A program made the translations under genes and the position numbers. A stretch of DNA of 64,000 nucleotides from Jidongwangia harbinensis. GTDB lineage: Bacteria; Actinomycetota; Actinomycetes; Mycobacteriales; Micromonosporaceae. Below, piece by piece: positions 61,468 through 64,000 of this stretch. The notes beneath the pieces were generated by a model that saw only the letters and a list, made by a program, of their open reading frames with translations, was not told where the DNA came from and searched no databases. Numbering within the stretch: position 1 is the first letter of the stretch; each line of letters starts with the position of its first letter. The stretch lies in assembly GCF_020216025.1 (NCBI RefSeq), contig NZ_JAIWNC010000039.1:29638-93637 (forward strand), given 5' to 3'.

Positions 61468-63324
61468 TTGACGACCTGGCAGCAACTGCGCCGGAACCGG
61501 GTGGCCCGCGGCATCGCCGTACTGGCGCCGATGGTCGCGGTGATCGCGGCGGGCCTGGCCGCCGTACCCGACGCGGGGGCCAGCCCGGGCGGGGCCGGCA
61601 ACGACGCCGCCATCGTCGGCGTCGCCGACCGGTGCGTCGACGTGCGGTGGGGGAAGGACGCCGACGGCACGCCGGTGCAGCTCTGGACCTGCAACGGTAC
61701 GGGCGCGCAGCGCTGGACGTTCGAGGGGCAGCAGGGACCGGTCCGTGCCCTCGGCAAGTGCCTCGCCGTCGCGGACGGGTCCGCCGGGGAGGGCGCGGCC
61801 GTGCGGCTGTCCGCCTGCGACGACAGCGACGGGCAACGGTGGTGGGTCACCAACGGACGGCTGATCAACGCCGGCACCGGTAAGTGCCTGGACGCGCACG
61901 GCGGTACCGGCAAGGGCACGCCGCTGCAGGTCCGGACGTGTGCGGACCGCCCGGCCCAGGCGTGGATCGCGCCGGCGTCGGTCGCCGGGCTGGCCGCCCC
62001 GAAGAAGGGCGTGAGCACCTGGAACTTCCCGCGGGTGGCGGACAGCATCCGGGACGTCCGGGCCGGCTGGTACCACGACTGGTCCGCCAGCAACGCCGAT
62101 GTTCCGGCGCAGGCCGAGTTCGTACCCACGATCTGGGGACCGGGTTCGGTCACCGACACCGAATTGGAGTCCGCCAAGAAGTCCGGCACCGCTCTGCTCG
62201 GCTTCCACGAGCCGGACCGGGCGGACCAGGCCAACCTGACCGTCGAGAAGGCGCTGGAGTTGTGGCCGCGTCTCGAGGCGACGGGTCTGCGGCTGGGCAG
62301 TCCGGGGGTCGCCTCCGGTGCCGACACCCCCGGCGGCTGGCTGGACCGCTTTCTGACCGGCGCCCGGAAGAAGAATCTGCGGGTCGACTTCATCACCGTG
62401 CACTGGTTCGGCTCGGACTTCGGCGACGCCGCCGCGGGTCATCTGATGAGCTACGTGGAAAAGGTCCACCAGCGGTACGACCTGCCGGTCTGGGTCACCC
62501 AGTTCGGGCTGACCGACTTCGCCGGCGAGCCGCGTCTCCCGACCGCGGAGCAGCTCACCGCGTTCCTCACCGCGGCCACCCGGAGTCTGGAGGCGGCGCC
62601 GTACGTCGAACGCTACGCGTACGCGGCGCTGCCGGCGATGCAGGAGTCCGAGGCGTACGGCCTGTACCGCAAGGACGCGACGCCGACCGCGGCGGGCAAG
62701 GTCTACCGGGACGCGGGTGGATCGCGGCCGGGCGTACCCGGTCCGGTGCCCGCGGCGGGCGATCCGCAGCCGCAGCGGCCGGTCCAGCAACGCCGGCAGG
62801 AGGTGCCGCCGCCGAAGGCGGAGGTCCCGCAGCCGAAGGTCGAGGAGCCGCAGCCGAGGGTGGTGGAGCCGGAGCGCCCGAAGGCGCCGGAGGCCGGGGG
62901 CGACGCCGGGATGGAGAACCGGATGATCGAGCTGATCAACGTCGAGCGGGCCAAGGCCGGATGCCGGCCGATCGCGCGGAACGAGGCTCTCACCGCGGCG
63001 GCTCGCGGACACTCGAGGCTGATGGCGGAACGCAACGAACTGACCCACCAGTTCCCCGGCGAGCCGAACTTCGGTGACCGGTTCACCGCCGCCGGCTACG
63101 TCTGGTCGGCCGCCGCCGAGAACGCCACGTCGGGCATCTTCGCCACGCCCGAGATCGCCATGTACGGGCGGCACGACGCGGGCTACGACCTCATCGGCTT
63201 CATGGAGAGCCCCGGCCACCGCGCGAACATCGTGAACTGTGGACTCCGGGAGGTCGGGGTGGGCGTGGCCCGCGACGCCGACGGCGGTCCGTGGTGGACC
63301 CAGGACTTCGCCAACCCAGGCTGA
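61468..63324 (+). CDS. Secreted ricin-B lectin / glycosyl-hydrolase core / CAP protein
   Basis: 618 residues from a TTG at 61468 behind GGAGG. Signal peptide near 15-45. A ricin-type beta-trefoil covers ~50-180 (QLWTCNGTGAQRW, LQVRTCADRPAQAW). A glycosyl-hydrolase catalytic core like GH128/Asl1 lies at ~185-420: LLGFHEPD with Glu248 as acid/base, then VDFITVHWFG. The nucleophile strand normally reads WxTEF but here is WVTQFG, with Gln345 for Glu. A Pro/Glu-rich linker precedes a CAP/SCP domain at ~480-618 (ARGHSRLM, SPGHRANIVN, GVGVARD). The GH part may bind rather than cut glucan. Confidence 0.9.
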   Translation: MTTWQQLRRNRVARGIAVLAPMVAVIAAGLAAVPDAGASPGGAGNDAAIVGVADRCVDVRWGKDADGTPVQLWTCNGTGAQRWTFEGQQGPVRALGKCLAVADGSAGEGAAVRLSACDDSDGQRWWVTNGRLINAGTGKCLDAHGGTGKGTPLQVRTCADRPAQAWIAPASVAGLAAPKKGVSTWNFPRVADSIRDVRAGWYHDWSASNADVPAQAEFVPTIWGPGSVTDTELESAKKSGTALLGFHEPDRADQANLTVEKALELWPRLEATGLRLGSPGVASGADTPGGWLDRFLTGARKKNLRVDFITVHWFGSDFGDAAAGHLMSYVEKVHQRYDLPVWVTQFGLTDFAGEPRLPTAEQLTAFLTAATRSLEAAPYVERYAYAALPAMQESEAYGLYRKDATPTAAGKVYRDAGGSRPGVPGPVPAAGDPQPQRPVQQRRQEVPPPKAEVPQPKVEEPQPRVVEPERPKAPEAGGDAGMENRMIELINVERAKAGCRPIARNEALTAAARGHSRLMAERNELTHQFPGEPNFGDRFTAAGYVWSAAAENATSGIFATPEIAMYGRHDAGYDLIGFMESPGHRANIVNCGLREVGVGVARDADGGPWWTQDFANPG

Positions 63325-63327
63325 GGC

Positions 63328-63356
63328 GGGCCTCTCCGGAAGTTTCGGAGAGGCCC
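63328..63356 (+). terminator. Strong hairpin terminator
   Basis: Perfect 11-bp arms GGGCCTCTCCG (63328-63338) and CGGAGAGGCCC (63346-63356) around GAAGTTT, four bases after the stop of the lectin/CAP gene. Confidence 0.9.
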
Positions 63357-63723
63357 GTTCATACTGCTGGTCGCCCGCCGACGTACCGATGTAATTACCG
63401 CGGGTACCGATCCGCCCAATATGACCACTGGCCAGGCCGAATGCCTGTCGTCGCAGGTTACGGGGCCGCGACCATGTTTCCGGAACGTTTCTGAAAGTTG
63501 TTGACAAGTCGCGGGCGAGGCCAATATCGTCGCCATCGACGGGGCTCAATGACCGTCGAGTCAGCCACCGCGACCCACTCCTCCGGTCGTGCATGACGAC
63601 CGGCCACATCACCCCCGCTTGGTGCGAAACCGATGCCGACGGCGCCACCCGGTCGCCGGCAAGCCCTCCGGGTCGTACCGCGCTGCTGGCCCCCGCCAGC
63701 TGTCACGAGGAGGAAGCAACTAG
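63357..63723. promoter_or_regulatory. Upstream region of GH11 xylanase gene
   Basis: No gene seen in this 367-base stretch. It contains an AT-richer segment with the partial dyad AACGTTTCTGAAAGTT (63484-63499) directly before TTGACA (63501-63506). A possible -10 (AATATC or TATCGT) lies near 63523-63530. The dyad overlaps the -35 flank and is a candidate operator for a xylan-responsive regulator. AGGAGGAAG precedes the ATG by about ten bases. Confidence 0.55.
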
Positions 63724-64000
63724 ATGAACGAAATCCCCACCAAATCGAAGAGGCGCGGCCGCATGCGGCTGCTCCTCGGCGCCTCGTGCGCCGCAGTGTT
63801 GGCCGTCGGCGGCACGCTTATCGCCGCCCCCAACGCGCACGCGGAAGCCGACCGCCAGCTCTCCTCGAACGCCACCGGTACCCACAACGGGTTCTACTTC
63901 TCGTTCTGGAAGGACAGCGGCGACGCCAGCATGACGCTGCGCGAGAACGGCCGCTACACCAGCCAGTGGAGCAGGAGCACCAACAACTGGGTCGGCGGCA
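63724..64000 (+). CDS. Secreted GH11 xylanase, N-terminal part
   Basis: The first 92 codons are in the window; the frame is open at the edge. Signal peptide with a long charged head (MNEIPTKSKRRGRMRLLLG) ending near NAHAEA. The mature start TGTHNGFYFSFWKDSG and ENGRYTSQW are characteristic of GH11. The catalytic glutamates are beyond the window. Expected secreted endo-xylanase, complementing the GH10 enzyme at 33545-34684. Confidence 0.92.
   Translation, partial: MNEIPTKSKRRGRMRLLLGASCAAVLAVGGTLIAAPNAHAEADRQLSSNATGTHNGFYFSFWKDSGDASMTLRENGRYTSQWSRSTNNWVGG

Overview
The window is very GC-rich, densely packed actinobacterial chromosome. GTG and TTG starts, 1-4 base start/stop overlaps, SARP regulators with NB-ARC and TPR domains, WXG100 proteins, a CebR-type operator and many secreted plant-biomass enzymes point to a mycelial soil actinomycete. 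Micromonosporaceae (an Actinoplanes-like genus) is my best guess, but no marker gene proves it. I see no rRNA, tRNA, CRISPR array, replication origin or integrated phage.

Layout. 1-5876: a truncated Rhs/YD-repeat protein with a WXG-like partner, and divergently a WXG100 protein, a membrane Ser/Thr kinase and a small membrane protein. 5917-7374: a GH5 cellulase behind a perfect CebR-type box. 7459-21394: ten minus-strand genes with no gap above about 50 bases. These are a secreted ALF-repeat protein, an ALF-repeat/Hint/deaminase toxin, an Imm1-like immunity protein, a DUF805 protein, a lipoprotein, an unpaired histidine kinase, and an Fn3 protein / MoxR / DUF58 / transglutaminase-like block. 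21588-24125: a divergent secreted enzyme joining ALF repeats to a GH16 domain.

24179-34684: a decayed methyltransferase, a GT39-like protein carrying an in-frame MITE-like insertion, PAP2, an unrecognised membrane-anchored protein, an acetoacetate-decarboxylase-like protein, RDD, P450, an AA10 LPMO, an epimerase, an APH-like kinase and a GH10 xylanase. 34742-36905: a small RiPP-type locus (B12/radical SAM enzyme plus a 78-residue candidate precursor). 37000-50228: a SARP regulator divergent from a tightly coupled six-gene operon: N-monooxygenase, diaminobutyrate-type aminotransferase, MetA-like acyltransferase, aspartokinase, MFS exporter and a C-A-PCP-TE NRPS. It looks like a pathway from aspartate to an N-hydroxylated diamino acid product.

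50275-61330: mostly housekeeping and regulatory genes: TM2, AAA+/TPR, DUF72, an ArsR-phosphatase fusion with its operator, a VOC protein, a TetR gene with paired operators, a second SARP, MazG and a DUF574 methyltransferase. 61468-64000: a secreted ricin-lectin/GH-core/CAP protein and the start of a GH11 xylanase.

Most notable: the ALF-repeat toxin locus and its GH16 relative, the NRPS operon, the RiPP pair, the MITE spliced in frame into a gene, and two enzyme-fold proteins whose catalytic residues are replaced (transglutaminase-like protein at 7459-9567; GH core at 61468-63324).
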